From: Legionella lansingensis
GTDB lineage: Bacteria > Pseudomonadota > Gammaproteobacteria > Legionellales > Legionellaceae
NCBI RefSeq assembly: GCF_900187355.1
Contig: NZ_LT906451.1
Span: forward strand, 930,501-994,500
Direction: 5' to 3'
Length of the DNA: 64,000 bases
The translations under genes and the position numbers were made by a program. Below the pieces are notes generated by a model. That model had not been told where the DNA came from, searched no databases, and saw only the letters and a program-made list of their open reading frames with translations. Below are positions 1 through 9,600 of the stretch, in pieces; within the stretch, counting starts at the first letter, position 1, and every line of letters starts with the position of its first letter.

Positions 1-3000
1 TGTTCGCCCAAAAAACCACTCACAAATCGCCCACCTCTAATTTCTCCTCGATCTTCCAAGCGACGAAAAGCGATGAGCAACTCCCGCCAACTTGGGAGAA
101 TTCTTTCTCTAGTTATCAATTCCCGAAAACACACACCGTAACGCTTGAGTAACATCCAACAAATGGCTTCAATCTGCTTGTCTTTAGCGATACATCTTTT
201 AGTATTTAACAACGACCATCGTCCTGTCGCATGCCGGAAAATGCTCCTACTCCTTCTTCCGGTTCGACGATGCGGATCAATTAGAGAACGAAGATTATCG
301 AAACCATCGGCTGTGATAAGTCCTGCTGCGACCAATTCCCATAAAGCTGTTTCAACTTCGCTGCGTAAGTGATTTACTCCTTGCACAATATCCACAAAAA
401 AAGAAGCTCCTCTTTCTTTTAAATAAGAATAGATATCCTGAGCAACATGACTTAAGACGAGTTGGTTCGCGTTTTCGAGATCGAGATGAGGCATCATCCA
501 ATCCGATTCCTCACGTACAAAAAACGTAATGGGAACGACGCTGGTAGGTAAAATGCGTTTGTGTCTCGAAAGAAGGCTATTAGTTTTTACTCGCTCACCG
601 CCGACTTCCCGCGGCTTGATCGCGGGATCCATGGATCTGGCAAGTTCGCTGTATCCCACGGTGATCCCGGATCGAGTCCGGGAACGGGAAGTCGGCAGGT
701 TATGTGTATTATTATTTTCTTCAGTGCTCTGAGATAGCAAAGCAGGATGTGGGGATAAGCGACCCCAGCCAACCAGTCCAGTTAAGCAAAGCCGATCAAG
801 TAGATCAGGGTGATAATCAACAATACGTTTGGCAAAGATTTGCTTTTCCCAAGCATTAGCAGGAATTTCAAAGCCTTGTAACTGTTTAATAGTCTCTAGT
901 AAACCATGCTCGCCGCGCAATTGTGTGCCAGGTGCTAGATGTTGCCATGTTGTCAGCCAGCGGATGAATTGCGCAGCAGTGACTGGCTCTATTTCCTTAC
1001 GAAGTTTGCCCAATGTTAGGCTATGAATTCTTGCTAAGAGACGTCTGTCGCACCATTCTTGAGATGTGCTGCTTCTAAAATGCCCACGCAATATCGCTCC
1101 TGAGGATTCTAAATTCAGCAAAGCCTGTTCGATTTCAAAGTCCCTTAAAGCCAATGTGTTTGCCAATTCGTCTTGACTAATGGGACCTAAATGTTGCATC
1201 CAGCCACGAATCATATGCACAATGGCTGTATCTCTATCAACCGGGGTTTCTTTAATATCCGGCAATTGATTTAGAGATATGCTATCTGGATAAATGGTTG
1301 TAAACGCTTGTTTCTTCTCTGTTGCAAACCAAAATTGTTTATGATCAAAAGAGGCGAGTCCCGCCCGTCTTTGATTCACTAGTTCAGTAAAAAAAGTTTG
1401 CCACTGTGGCAGAATTTTTTGTGCCTCCGTTAGATTAACCTCGATTGGCAAAGCAATGAGTGTTTGCAAAACATCGTGTAATTCATCTGCATTTCTGATA
1501 TCAGGCCATGCTTGTCGTTGGACCTCTAAAATGGCAGCAGGATCCAAGGCACCCACTTCACGAAGCACGGACTCTGGTAATACCCTACGCATTTCCACGG
1601 CTCTAGCCCGCCTTTCTTCTAGTGGAGCATCATCGAGAAAGGCATAAGGATTGGCATTTAAAATCTCGTGAGAAAAAACAGAAGGGACAGGTGTATCTAT
1701 GGCTAAATACTTTATAGTGCCATCCGTGATGCCCTGTACAAGCTTAGTCAAACCATCAATATCAAGTGCTTCCGTTAACGCATCCTTTATGGTTTCTGTG
1801 ATCAATGGATGAGCTGGAAGTTCAATATCTTGACCGGCTAAATTATCCTGACACGCCGCCGCATCCGGAAAAACAGCGGCCAGAAGATCGTCTGCAAGCA
1901 TACGAAGTATATGGGGAGGTACTTTTCTACCATGACGAAAACGTACCAATGCAAGGGATCGAGTTGCAGCCCAACGCCAACGTGTGGCAAAAAGAGGTGA
2001 TTGCAAAACGGCTTGTCTCAACACATCGCTAACGGTATTTGGATGCAAGAAACGAAATACGTCTGCCAACGGAAAGCTATGTTGTTCAGCCAAGGAAATA
2101 TTAATCCCGTCATCTGTCGCCGCTGCTTGTAACTCAAAATTAAAAGAACGACAAAACCGTTTCCTTAACGCCAAGCCCCATGCTTTATTGATGCGTGCTC
2201 CATAAGGAGAGTGAATAATTAATTGCATTCCCCCTGATTCATCAAAAAAGCGCTCCGCAATGATGGTTTCTTGTGTTGGCACTGCCCCGAGAACTGCTCG
2301 CCCTTCCAGAATATATTCAATCAGCTGCTCTGCCCCGGCATCATCAACGCCACAATGTTCTTTTAACCACGCTAATGCACTTGCCGCTTCAGGTTGGTTT
2401 TGAATGGCTTCAACTGGAGAAAGCGTTACAGGGAGCATCTCGTTGAGTTTTTTGCGTAAATTAGATACTCGCAAAGAGAGTTCATCCGTTCTTGGTGGTG
2501 CTTCACCCCGCCAGAAGGGAACAGTCGGTGGCGCACCATGTGCATCTTCAACCAACACGCGACCTTTTGTGCTCTCAATCCGCTTGATTTTCCAGGATGT
2601 GCTTCCCAGTAAGATGATGTCGCCACGATTACTTTCAACGGCAAAGTCCTCATCCAATGTCCCGACCATGACTTCATGAGGCGAAGCCAACACTGTAAAC
2701 AATGCATTTTCAGGAATAGCCCCACCACTTGTAATGGCTGTTAAGCGGCTGCCGCGTCTTGCTTTAACAATACCATTTACTCGGTCATGAAAAAGATAGG
2801 CACTATATCGTCCGCGAGAACCAGCGATCCCCTCTGAGAGCATGTTGAGGACCGAATCGAAGTTTTCTCGTGATAAGTGTTTATAGGGAAAACTTTTTTT
2901 CACTAATTCAAATAAAGCTTGTTCATGCCAATCATCGGTTGCGCAGGTCGCAACGATTTGTTGTGCCAAAATATCCAATGGTGCTTCTGGAATAAGTAGT

Positions 3001-4211
3001 TTATCGAGGTCTTCCTCACGAATAGCATGGAGGAGGGCAGTGCATTCCAAAAGTTCATTGCGAGTGGTGGCAAAAATTCGTCCTTTTGAAATAGCACCAT
3101 GCCAGTGGCCGGCACGGCCTATGCGCTGTAATGCCACTGCAATTGCGCGTGGAGAACCTAACTGACAAACTAAATCAATTGCCCCAATGTCGATTCCCAA
3201 TTCCAGGGAAGCAGTGGCCACCAACGCCTTTAACTCGCCATTTTTTAATCTTGTTTCGGCAGTTAATCGCAACTTGCGAGAGAGGCTGCCATGATGTGCA
3301 GCAACGCTTTCTTTGCCTAATCGCTCCGCTAAATGGTGAGCAACGCGTTCGGCTAATCTTCTGGTGTTGACAAAAATTAAGGTAGAAAGATTTTGTCGCG
3401 CCAATTCTGCTACACGATCGTAAATTTCATCCCACATTTCATTCGAGGTAATAGATCCTAATTCACTGGACGGTACTTCTATCTTAATGTCTAAATGCCG
3501 AGCGTAGCCGATGTTTACGATGTCAGGCTGTGGACGATCATTACCAGCAAGAAAATGAGCAACTAACTTAATGGGCTTTTGTGTAGCCGATAAACCAATC
3601 CGCACAGGTTTTTGCAGGCAAATGGCCTCAAGTCGCTCCAGGGATAATGATAAATGCGTTCCTCGTTTGCTATTTGCCAGTGCATGAATTTCATCAACAA
3701 TGACTGTTTTGACATCCCTCAGTATGGCACGACTCTTTTCTGCCGTAAGCAATAAATACAACGATTCAGGAGTGGTGACCAAGATATGAGGTGGTTTCTT
3801 CACCATTGCTTGTCTTTCACGAGAAAGTGTATCGCCTGTGCGCACGGTCACTTCAATGTCTTCCATGGTATAACCCTGCGCTTTTGCCAGTGCCTGGATT
3901 TCTGTAAGCGGGCCAAGAAGGTTTTTTTGAATATCGTTTGTTAACGCTTTCAAAGGTGAAACATATAACACCTGGGTTTGGTGAGTTAATTCTTTCGCTA
4001 CCGATTGACGTACCAAATGATCGATGCAAACCAAAAAGGCAGCAAATGTTTTTCCTGAGCCTGTGGGTGCAGAAATGAGTGTGGTATTGCCTGAGAGAAT
4101 ATGGGGCCAACCTTGTTTTTGGGGCTCTGTTGCAGCAGTAAATTTGTTAATAAACCATTCACGGACAAGGGGATGCGCCCAAGCCAGGCTATCGGAGTAA
4201 GTAGACGTCAT
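1..4211 (-). CDS. lhr: Lhr-type DEAD/DEAH-box helicase, C-terminal end outside window
   Basis: An uninterrupted minus-strand frame runs from the ATG at 4211 to the left edge (about 1403 codons), so the gene continues outside the window. It belongs to the large Lhr superfamily-2 helicases (E. coli Lhr about 1540 residues), ATP-driven 3'-5' translocases linked to DNA/RNA repair. Visible motifs are Walker A APTGSGKT (residues 48-55), the DEAH-box variant DEIH (173-176), SAT (motif III) and QRIGRAGH (motif VI), followed by the long Lhr-specific winged-helix/core region. The start is supported by the N-terminal helicase register (MTSTYSDSLAWAHPLV). Residues about 1172-1204 are encoded by a 97-bp palindromic element at 600-696, inserted in frame in a linker after WGRLSPHPA; no stop is introduced. 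The divergent or downstream partners are not visible. Family assignment is secure; the exact Lhr subclass is not. Confidence 0.9.
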   Translation of the reverse strand, partial: MTSTYSDSLAWAHPLVREWFINKFTAATEPQKQGWPHILSGNTTLISAPTGSGKTFAAFLVCIDHLVRQSVAKELTHQTQVLYVSPLKALTNDIQKNLLGPLTEIQALAKAQGYTMEDIEVTVRTGDTLSRERQAMVKKPPHILVTTPESLYLLLTAEKSRAILRDVKTVIVDEIHALANSKRGTHLSLSLERLEAICLQKPVRIGLSATQKPIKLVAHFLAGNDRPQPDIVNIGYARHLDIKIEVPSSELGSITSNEMWDEIYDRVAELARQNLSTLIFVNTRRLAERVAHHLAERLGKESVAAHHGSLSRKLRLTAETRLKNGELKALVATASLELGIDIGAIDLVCQLGSPRAIAVALQRIGRAGHWHGAISKGRIFATTRNELLECTALLHAIREEDLDKLLIPEAPLDILAQQIVATCATDDWHEQALFELVKKSFPYKHLSRENFDSVLNMLSEGIAGSRGRYSAYLFHDRVNGIVKARRGSRLTAITSGGAIPENALFTVLASPHEVMVGTLDEDFAVESNRGDIILLGSTSWKIKRIESTKGRVLVEDAHGAPPTVPFWRGEAPPRTDELSLRVSNLRKKLNEMLPVTLSPVEAIQNQPEAASALAWLKEHCGVDDAGAEQLIEYILEGRAVLGAVPTQETIIAERFFDESGGMQLIIHSPYGARINKAWGLALRKRFCRSFNFELQAAATDDGINISLAEQHSFPLADVFRFLHPNTVSDVLRQAVLQSPLFATRWRWAATRSLALVRFRHGRKVPPHILRMLADDLLAAVFPDAAACQDNLAGQDIELPAHPLITETIKDALTEALDIDGLTKLVQGITDGTIKYLAIDTPVPSVFSHEILNANPYAFLDDAPLEERRARAVEMRRVLPESVLREVGALDPAAILEVQRQAWPDIRNADELHDVLQTLIALPIEVNLTEAQKILPQWQTFFTELVNQRRAGLASFDHKQFWFATEKKQAFTTIYPDSISLNQLPDIKETPVDRDTAIVHMIRGWMQHLGPISQDELANTLALRDFEIEQALLNLESSGAILRGHFRSSTSQEWCDRRLLARIHSLTLGKLRKEIEPVTAAQFIRWLTTWQHLAPGTQLRGEHGLLETIKQLQGFEIPANAWEKQIFAKRIVDYHPDLLDRLCLTGLVGWGRLSPHPALLSQSTEENNNTHNLPTSRSRTRSGITVGYSELARSMDPAIKPREVGGERVKTNSLLSRHKRILPTSVVPITFFVREESDWMMPHLDLENANQLVLSHVAQDIYSYLKERGASFFVDIVQGVNHLRSEVETALWELVAAGLITADGFDNLRSLIDPHRRTGRRSRSIFRHATGRWSLLNTKRCIAKDKQIEAICWMLLKRYGVCFRELITRERILPSWRELLIAFRRLEDRGEIRGGRFVSGFLGE
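600..696. repeat. In-frame palindromic element inside lhr
   Basis: The element starts with GCCGACTTCCCG (600-611) and ends with its perfect reverse complement CGGGAAGTCGGC (685-696). Inner segments also fold (CCGCGGCTTGATCGCGGG near the left end, CCCGGATCGAGTCCGGG near the right end). It lies inside the helicase frame and is translated, reading through without a stop. The core resembles intergenic palindromes at 24131-24200, 36619-36689 and 50386-50412 (shared theme CCGCGGCTTG...CGCGG). It behaves like the Rickettsia palindromic elements known to insert into genes; that relationship is inference. Confidence 0.75.
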
Positions 4212-4403
4212 ACTCTACATTATATGTTAAATTCAATATTAGAAAAGCTCTAGGACTGAGTACATAGTCCTTGGAGTAAGCATCAAAAATAAAGTTGTAA
4301 TCTAGAGCGAAGCTAAGATCTTGAGAGCTCCCTCCTCATAATCTCCCCGAGATATCCTAGAAGAGTGGTCTCATGAATTTTCCAGCATAGGCTAGATAGC
4401 TAA

Positions 4404-5819
4404 TTATCCCTTCACGCAAGCTAAGGGCTTCAAAAAAGCAACTCGGCGTGCTAATCCTGCCAATTCGGTTGCTTCAACAACCTGATGGACGTCTTTATAA
4501 GCCCCAGGGGCTTCCTCGGCTATACCACGCATGGAATGACTACGGATATAAATGCCCTCACTTCTTAATTTGTCGACTAAGGCTCTTCCTTGCCAGTGTT
4601 TTAATGCTTGCCTTCGGCTCATCTGTCGGCCTGCTCCATGGCAAGCTGAAGCAAATGCATCATTGGTGGAGTTTCCCGCCAGTATGAACGAACCTGTTCC
4701 CATACTTCCACCGATACAAACAGGTTGACCAACCTCTTTGTATCGGTGGGGTACAGCAGGATGTTTAGGTCCGAAGGCACGTGTTGCTCCCTTGCGGTGA
4801 ATGTAAATTTCTTTTTCTTTTCCATTCACTGTATGCTTTTCCAGCTTACATGTGTTATGGGAAACATCGAATAAGGTTTCAAGTTGAGCATTAGGAAGTA
4901 CACTTGTTACGGCTTCACGTGTTAAATGGGCAATAATTTGTCGATTCGCCAGCGCACAGTTGATTCCCGCACGCATGGCCCCCAGGTATTGCTGGCCTTC
5001 AGGTGAAAGAATAGGCGCACAAGCAAGTTCTCTATCCGGTAAATGGAGATTTAATTTTTGTGCCGCTTTAGCAAGTGATATAAGATAATCTGAGCCAATT
5101 TGATGCCCAAGCCCACGAGAACCACAGTGAATTGCAATTAAAATTTGATCCTCAACAAGTCCGAATGCTTCTGCTGCTTGTTTATCATAAATTTGTTTAA
5201 CGAGTTGGATTTCTAGATAATGATTTCCAGAACCAAGCGTGCCCATTTCTCGTAATTGACGTTGTTTGGCATGCTCAGAGACATCCTTTGGGGAAGCTTT
5301 TGCTATGCAACCTTTTTCTTCGATATATTCTAAATCTTCATGGATCCCATAACCTCTGTCCAATGCCCACAGAGCTCCACCAGACATGACATCATCGAGC
5401 TCAGCCGTGGATAAACGTATTTTCCCAACCGAACCGACTCCTGAAGGAACATTTTCGAATAGCTTTTCTGCGAGTTCTGCCAGATAAGGCAAGATATCGG
5501 AATGGAAAAGATTGGTACGCAAACAGCGAATGCCACAGGAAATATCAAAACCAACACCTCCGGCAGAGATAATGCCACCTTGATTAGCATCAAAAGCGGC
5601 CACCCCACCAATAGGAAAACCATAACCCCAGTGCGCGTCCGGCATTGTCATTGCATGACCAACCAATCCGGGTAGACTGGCTACATTAATGATTTGCTCT
5701 CGTACTTTTTCATCCATGGCTTCAATGAGCTCTCGAGTACCATACAGGATGACTGAATCTTGTTTCTCTTTTGGAGCCCAACGATATTCATCAAGTTGTT
5801 TGATTTGTGTCATATCCAT
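4404..5819 (-). CDS. rtcB: RtcB-family RNA ligase
   Basis: This 471-residue protein matches RtcB, the Mn2+/GTP-dependent ligase that joins RNA 2',3'-cyclic phosphate or 3'-phosphate ends to 5'-OH ends via a guanylylated histidine. Visible hallmarks are the metal-site segment GGVGFDISCGIR (D92, C95), LGSGNHYLEIQ, HCGSRGLGHQIG and the C-terminal SMGTGSFILAG...CHGAGRQMSR block. Length fits the bacterial family (about 400-480). The ATG at 5819 has AGGAG about 11 nt upstream. It lies 25 bp downstream of the archease gene on the same strand, so the two probably form an operon in which archease activates RtcB turnover. No rtcA or rtcR-like sigma54 activator is visible nearby, unlike the E. coli arrangement. 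Confidence 0.95.
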   Translation of the reverse strand: MDMTQIKQLDEYRWAPKEKQDSVILYGTRELIEAMDEKVREQIINVASLPGLVGHAMTMPDAHWGYGFPIGGVAAFDANQGGIISAGGVGFDISCGIRCLRTNLFHSDILPYLAELAEKLFENVPSGVGSVGKIRLSTAELDDVMSGGALWALDRGYGIHEDLEYIEEKGCIAKASPKDVSEHAKQRQLREMGTLGSGNHYLEIQLVKQIYDKQAAEAFGLVEDQILIAIHCGSRGLGHQIGSDYLISLAKAAQKLNLHLPDRELACAPILSPEGQQYLGAMRAGINCALANRQIIAHLTREAVTSVLPNAQLETLFDVSHNTCKLEKHTVNGKEKEIYIHRKGATRAFGPKHPAVPHRYKEVGQPVCIGGSMGTGSFILAGNSTNDAFASACHGAGRQMSRRQALKHWQGRALVDKLRSEGIYIRSHSMRGIAEEAPGAYKDVHQVVEATELAGLARRVAFLKPLACVKG

Positions 5820-5844
5820 AGAACATTAATCTCCTGTTGCGTCT

Positions 5845-6258
5845 CTAAACATCCACGACACATTGGGATCGCCATTGGCCGTTAGTTTGTTTAACAGACA
5901 ACATGGTTAAGGTGGCTCCTTTGACATCGATCCCTCGTTCGATCTCATCACGCCACGGTTCACCTTGCCCTTCGCCATACCAGTGGTTATTCATTCTTTT
6001 AATTTTAAAAGAGGCTAATATTAAATAATTAGCTTGTGCTTTAGCGATGAGTAAATTAAGCCAAGTAATAAAGGCTAATTCAACATCACTTTCTTCAAAT
6101 TCAAAAGAGACAGACTCTTTAGGAGTAACCTTTGATAAATCACCCATCAAGGCAAAGGTAGCCTCTGCTGCCTCCTCAAAGCTGTCCTCCAAGGACTTTC
6201 CGTATCCGATAATGCCAATATCAGCATCATGGTCAAAATAATTGTTCTCATTTATCAT
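5845..6258 (-). CDS. Archease, RtcB-activating protein
   Basis: The 137-residue protein has the archease signature near the N-terminus (YFDHDADIGIIGYG) and the closing acidic/hydrophobic segment ending VVDV, both typical of the small metal-binding archease fold. Archease promotes guanylylation and multiple turnover of RtcB. The gene is the first of the two-gene operon with rtcB just downstream. The start ATG at 6258 immediately precedes the conserved HDAD region, leaving little room for another choice. Some archease homologues were earlier annotated as chaperones or DUF101/Hsp33-like proteins; the adjacency to rtcB favours the RNA-ligation role. Confidence 0.93.
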   Translation of the reverse strand: MINENNYFDHDADIGIIGYGKSLEDSFEEAAEATFALMGDLSKVTPKESVSFEFEESDVELAFITWLNLLIAKAQANYLILASFKIKRMNNHWYGEGQGEPWRDEIERGIDVKGATLTMLSVKQTNGQWRSQCVVDV

Positions 6259-6692
6259 TTACAATCCATATAAGTATTTATTTGTACTAATTATTTTAAA
6301 TAAAACTGTTAATTCTGGCCAAGGCCTCAACCCGCAAATTGCCCTGGATTTTCTCTTTTATCTCACCGCAATTAATCCTTATATACTAAATTATAAACAA
6401 CTAGAAAAATGTCATTCAGACTTAAGGTAAGACTTTGTTCGAAATATGGTTAAAAATTCGAAAAGAACGACGCGCTCTTTATTATTTGATCTGGTTTTGT
6501 ACTATATTTATACAGACGAATGGGATTTTCGGGTATTTGCCAAGTTAATGATCTACAAGGTTATGCGGTGTAAAGGGAATTCAATCAGAGGTACTCTTTT
6601 TATGAGTAGCAGGTGACCGTTAAATACGTTAGGCATAGCAAACGGATATCGATGAGAGAACCTGTGAACTCTGTTGGTATACGAGGTTAAAA
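6259..6692. other. 434-bp divergent intergenic region
   Basis: This AT-rich spacer lies between the minus-strand archease-rtcB operon and the plus-strand adhesin. I see no credible gene in it. It must hold both promoters. The best plus-strand candidate is at 6486-6514 (listed separately). Small internal symmetries exist (GGCCAAGGCC near 6318; TTCGAA twice near 6436 and 6457) but none can be assigned a regulator. Confidence 0.6.
6486..6514 (+). promoter_or_regulatory. Candidate sigma70 promoter of the adhesin gene
   Basis: TTGATC (6486-6491) and TATACA (6509-6514) are separated by 17 nt, which is a reasonable sigma70 arrangement. It would give a 5' leader of about 170 nt before the ATG at 6693, which is preceded by ACGAGG. 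Based on pattern only; other AT-rich hexamers are present. Confidence 0.35.
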
Positions 6693-9600
6693 ATGAATAA
6701 ACCCTTGCCTGTTGTGGATGCCTTGAATGGCTTATTGATTAAGAACCATGCTAATGGTCAAGTGTCTATTGCTAAAAATGGCACACAGTTAATGGCTGGT
6801 GATCAAGTGGTTCTTTTAAGTGGAGAAGCACTTTTACGCCATGTAACATTAGGTGATGCTGCTTTAGGTCTTGAGCGGCCATTTAAAATTGACGGTATTT
6901 CCCCCCTTTTAAAAAATATCACTTCCCAAGCCGATGCTGAAAATTTAATTGAACATGCAATAGCCAATGGGATTGATCCTGTTGCTGTGCTTGAAGCTTT
7001 AGAACCTACCGCTGCAGGGGAAGAAGTGCTCCTGGGTGAAGGAGGAAATGCTGTCCGCATTGATCCTCTCTATGGAGTTGGCTCTGTATCTGCTGGTTAT
7101 GAAACCATAGGCCCAGAATTGATATTTCGTTCAGCTGAAAGATACATACCTCTTTTTGAAGAGGAAGATGAGATAGCTTCTGTCACTGAATCACTAGCAA
7201 CAGAGGAGTCTCCTGAATCCTCTTCTCCTGAACCCTCTTCTCCTGAACCACTGCAATTAAGTGTTGTAGATCTAGCTTATGATGAGACTGATGGTTTGGC
7301 ACTGGGTTCTGCAGCCATACAAACTAACGCTGCTTCTGAAGATATCAACGCAATCACTTTTTCTGCATCTGATGCAACATGGGATGCAGCTAGTCAAACG
7401 TTAAGGGCAGATGATAGCAGTTGGGAGCTTCGCTTCGATCCTAACACTGGGCAATACGAGTTCCAACAATTACGAGCATGGACTCATCCTGATACTACTG
7501 ATCATGATGACGCCATGTCAGTGCGCATTACGGTTACACTGACAAGAACAGATGGCGCTCAGGCCACAAGAGATTTTACTGTAAGGGTTGATGACGATGG
7601 TCCCAGGATTGTAGTAGAGAATGTTCCGACTCCTGATTTAAGCGTAGATGAAACGGTATTAGCTAATGATGCCACAGGAGATTTTCGTTTCCTCTTTAAC
7701 GCCCAATTTGGTACAGACGATGCTGCTGCTAATAATCCGTTGACTTACTCTCTTGCGATCAAAAGTACGGGTGTTGATTCGGGTCTTGTTGACACGGCTA
7801 CTCAGCAAAAAATTTACTTGTTCTTAGAAAACGGGGTTGTGGTAGGCCACGTTGGTAGTAAGGAAGGTGCAGAAGCCTTTAGGATTTCTTTGGATAACGA
7901 TGGTAAGATCACACTTGATCAACAACGAGCGCTTGTTCATCCTGACGCTACCACACCTGATGATGTTGTTCACTTAGCCGCCGCTGATTTGATTACCTTA
8001 GAGGCCGTCGCAACGGATAGCGATGGAGATAGCAGCCGTGCAGTCGCCAATATTGGATTGGCCTTTAATTTCGCAGATGATGGTCCGAGTGTGGTGGTCA
8101 ATGCAAATGCCGAAGCAGGCGTATTATTGACGACGCAAGATGCGGATACGATTGGGGCTGCGACGGATACCGCGACAACGACGGCTAATTTTAGCGGTGT
8201 GTTTAGCAACACCCCGACTTATGGTGCAGACGGTGCGGGCAGCACGGTGATGAGTTATTCACTGGCGTTGGCAGGCGCCCCGGGAACGGATTCTGGTTTA
8301 GACAGCGATGGCCTATCCATTTATCTTTACGACATCGCTGGCGTGATTGTTGGTTCAACGGCTGCGGCATTAGCAGGGGTTGATGCCTCCAATACGATTT
8401 TTGACTTAAGTGTCGATGCCTCAGGGGTCGTGACGCTCAATCAATATGAAGAAATTGACCATCCAATAGCTAACGATCCAAGTCCTACGGGTTCACCCTT
8501 TGCCGATCAGTTTGCGGTGTTAAGTAATGGTTTGGTGACCTTAACGGCCAGTGCCTTGACGACGGATGGTGATGGCGATACGGCCACAGACAGTGAAACC
8601 ATTGATTTAGGTGGCAATGTTCGCTTTGCCGATGATGGTCCGAGTGTGGTGGTCAATGCAAATGCCGAAGCAGGCGTATTATTGACGACGCAAGATGCGG
8701 ATACGATTGGGGCTGCGACGGATACCGCGACAACGACGGCTAATTTTAGCGGTGTGTTTAGCAACACCCCGACTTATGGTGCAGACGGTGCGGGCAGCAC
8801 GGTGATGAGTTATTCACTGGCGTTGGCAGGCGCCCCGGGAACGGATTCTGGTTTAGACAGCGATGGCCTATCCATTTATCTTTACGACATCGCTGGCGTG
8901 ATTGTTGGTTCAACGGCTGCGGCATTAGCAGGGGTTGATGCCTCCAATACGATTTTTGACTTAAGTGTCAATGCCTCAGGGGTCGTGACGCTCAATCAAT
9001 ATGAAGAAATTGACCATCCAATTGCTAACGATCCAAGTCCTACGGGTTCACCCTTTGCCGATCAGTTTGCGGTGTTAGGTAATGGTTTGGTGACCTTAAC
9101 GGCCAGTGCCTTGACGACGGATGGTGATGGCGATACGGCCACAGACAGTGAAACCATTGATTTGGGTGGCAATGTTCGCTTTGCCGATGATGGTCCGAGT
9201 GTGGTGGTCAATGCAAATGCCGAAGCAGGCGTATTATTGACGACGCAAGATGCGGATACGATTGGGGCTGCGACGGATACTGCGACAACGACGGCTAATT
9301 TTAGCGGCGTGTTTAGCAACACCCCGACGTATGGTGCAGACGGTGCGGGCAGCACGGTGATGAGTTATTCACTGGCGTTGGCAGGCGCACCGGGAACGGA
9401 TTCTGGTTTAGACAGCGATGGCTTATCCATTTATCTTTACGACATCGCTGGCGTGATTGTTGGTTCAACGGCTGCGGCATTAGCAGGGGTTGATGCCTCC
9501 AATACGATTTTTGACTTAAGTGTCGATGCCTCAGGGGTCGTGACGCTCAATCAATATGAAGAAATTGACCATCCAATTGCTAACGATCCAAGTCCTACGG

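Noticed and set aside
600..696. Frameshift or pseudogene signature in lhr
   Set aside because: The frame stays open on both sides of the element with conserved helicase sequence resuming, so the insertion is in frame rather than disruptive.
145..3370. Several short plus-strand frames opposite the helicase
   Set aside because: The minus strand carries one continuous conserved helicase frame, which explains them as antisense shadows.
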